Shown: in pieces, positions 6,179 through 7,241 of the stretch
How the letters are laid out: every line of letters begins with the position of its first letter
How positions within the stretch are numbered: the first letter of the stretch is position 1
Assembly (NCBI GenBank): GCA_031273385.1
Contig: JAISRY010000179.1
Span: 1-7,241, forward strand
Origin: Tannerellaceae bacterium
GTDB lineage: Bacteria > Bacteroidota > Bacteroidia > Bacteroidales > Tannerellaceae
Direction: 5' to 3'
DNA length: 7,241 nt
Notes under the pieces: generated by a model
Told to the model about the DNA's origin: nothing
The model's database searches: none
The model's input: only the letters and a program-made list of their open reading frames with translations
Translations under genes and position numbers: made by a program

Positions 6179-7241
6179 ATGGAATGGCAGGATATATATT
6201 TATTTATTAGCAGTACGTTTAATGATATGCATGCCGAACGGGATTACCTGGTGAAGCATGTCTTTCCGGAGCTGTCGGCACAGTGCGAAAAGTACAGGCT
6301 GCGGGTGATCGATATCGACCTGCGCTGGGGTATCACGACTGCCGACTCGGAGGCGAAGAATACCGTCAGGGTATGCCTTGAGCACATAGATAAATGCCGT
6401 CCGTTCTTTCTCTGTTTTCTGGGGCAACGGAGAGGCTGGGTGCCCGACGAAAGCGACCTGCGGAATGCCTGTACCGAATATCCCCGCCTGTCGGCGCACG
6501 CCGGAAAAGACTCCGTGACCGAAATGGAGGTCGAGCACGCCCTCCTGTCGCCGATGTACCGGATCGTCGACGGCAACAGGGAGGAGCTGCCGCCTGCCGG
6601 ACATGCCCTGTTTTTCTTTCGTGAAGATACGTTTACCCACCTGTTGACCCCAAAGCAACGCCTGATCTATACCAACGACGCCGTATTGGAAAACAAGGGC
6701 GACCCGGCGGAAGAAGATACCAGGCTGGCGCGTTTCAAAGAAAAGGTCAGGAAAAGCCGCCGCCCCGTAACGCCCTATTCCGCCACATGGGTAGCAACCA
6801 TCGAATCACCCGAACTGCTTGACGAAGAAAAAGGCGGCAAGGAGGCCGCACAGGGGAGGCTTACCGGCTTTACGGCAAAGGGCGCAGACCTGAAGCACGG
6901 GATTATCGCGCAAATCCTTGCCGAAATTTCCGCCGCCTATCCCGACCGCTTCCAGGCGGGTGAAGCGGCTTCCGGGGAGTCCGCCCAGGCAAAAGAGCTG
7001 GAACAGCAGGAGCTGTTTATCCGTCTCCATTCCGAGGGGTATATCCCAAGGGCGGACGCCACCGGAAAGCTCGATGCCTACATGAACAGCCGCACCGACG
7101 GGATGTGCCTGCTTACCGCCGGAGCGGGATTGGGCAAAACCATGATGCTGGCCAATTATGTGCTTCAGCTGAGGAAAAGGCCGTTGAACGTTTACGCCCG
7201 CTTTTGCGGCGTATCAGACTTATCGTCAGACCCATATAGCC
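6179..7241 (+). CDS. DUF4062 domain fused to P-loop (NACHT/STAND-type) NTPase, 3' end cut off
   Basis: The frame is open from the ATG at 6179 to the window edge, 354 codons plus one base. The N-terminus MEWQDIYLFISSTFNDMHAE is the signature of DUF4062: hydrophobic strand, ISSTF, D-M, then ERDYL at 20-24. VFPELSAQC (28-36) and VIDIDLRWGIT (43-53) complete it. This domain also opens the STAND-type NTPases related to animal NPHP3, TEP1 and NWD1. FFLCFLGQRRGWVPD (76-90) follows. A charged linker (about 210-290) leads to Walker A AGAGLGKT (314-321), the Ala-start form allowed in P-loops. VYARFCGVSDLSSD (338-351) resembles the strand after the P-loop in those NTPases. Walker B, the remaining NTPase and any C-terminal repeats (WD40, TPR or other sensor) are off the edge. 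Such proteins usually exceed 900 residues. The likely role is a ligand-triggered oligomerising switch; an antiviral role is only inferred. No stop interrupts it, and the start suits the domain. Confidence 0.85.
   Translation, partial: MEWQDIYLFISSTFNDMHAERDYLVKHVFPELSAQCEKYRLRVIDIDLRWGITTADSEAKNTVRVCLEHIDKCRPFFLCFLGQRRGWVPDESDLRNACTEYPRLSAHAGKDSVTEMEVEHALLSPMYRIVDGNREELPPAGHALFFFREDTFTHLLTPKQRLIYTNDAVLENKGDPAEEDTRLARFKEKVRKSRRPVTPYSATWVATIESPELLDEEKGGKEAAQGRLTGFTAKGADLKHGIIAQILAEISAAYPDRFQAGEAASGESAQAKELEQQELFIRLHSEGYIPRADATGKLDAYMNSRTDGMCLLTAGAGLGKTMMLANYVLQLRKRPLNVYARFCGVSDLSSDPYS

Noticed and set aside
6066..6254. A 62-codon plus-strand open frame over the leader of the DUF4062 gene
   Set aside because: It begins inside the truncated hairpin element and overlaps the DUF4062 start in another frame, with no domain or signal.
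6200..6658. A 152-codon minus-strand open frame
   Set aside because: It is antisense to the conserved DUF4062 coding sequence, with no recognisable product.

Overview
The window looks like a chromosomal segment of a member of the Bacteroidetes, probably the order Bacteroidales. Four things point there: a one-polypeptide pyruvate:ferredoxin oxidoreductase of the gut-anaerobe type, a fimbrillin-like lipoprotein, an ATPase of the family that is heavily expanded in Bacteroides and relatives (it ends in IPLWLFGFLY), and promoter -7 elements of the Bacteroidetes form TAnnTTTG. I cannot name genus or species.

Layout. The minus strand carries nifJ (1-3155, its 3' end beyond the left edge) and, 41 bases upstream of it, an AAA ATPase gene (3197-4375). 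A divergent 150-base gap with a good promoter for the ATPase separates this pair from a plus-strand fimbrillin-family lipoprotein gene (4526-5497). Then come about 680 bases without a gene (5498-6178), packed with repeats: a 14-base tandem repeat at the lipoprotein stop codon, a 10+10 palindrome, a six-copy 22-base array ending in a perfect palindrome, and a series of three and a half hairpin elements bounded by CGTCATT/AATGACG and separated by related spacers. Right after this block, a plus-strand gene starts at 6179 and runs off the right edge. It encodes a DUF4062 domain followed by a P-loop NTPase, the layout of large STAND/NACHT-type signalling ATPases.

How the genes fit together. nifJ is central anaerobic metabolism (pyruvate to acetyl-CoA with reduced ferredoxin) and shares no evident function with its neighbours. 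The ATPase and lipoprotein look like accessory genes, and the ATPase has unusual substitutions at positions expected to matter for ATP hydrolysis. The DUF4062-NTPase gene is the best candidate for an interesting system: an NLR-like sensor that may act in defence or self/non-self signalling. That role is inferred from architecture only, because its sensor and most of its NTPase lie outside the window. The repeat block may mark the boundary between stable chromosome and an accessory locus.
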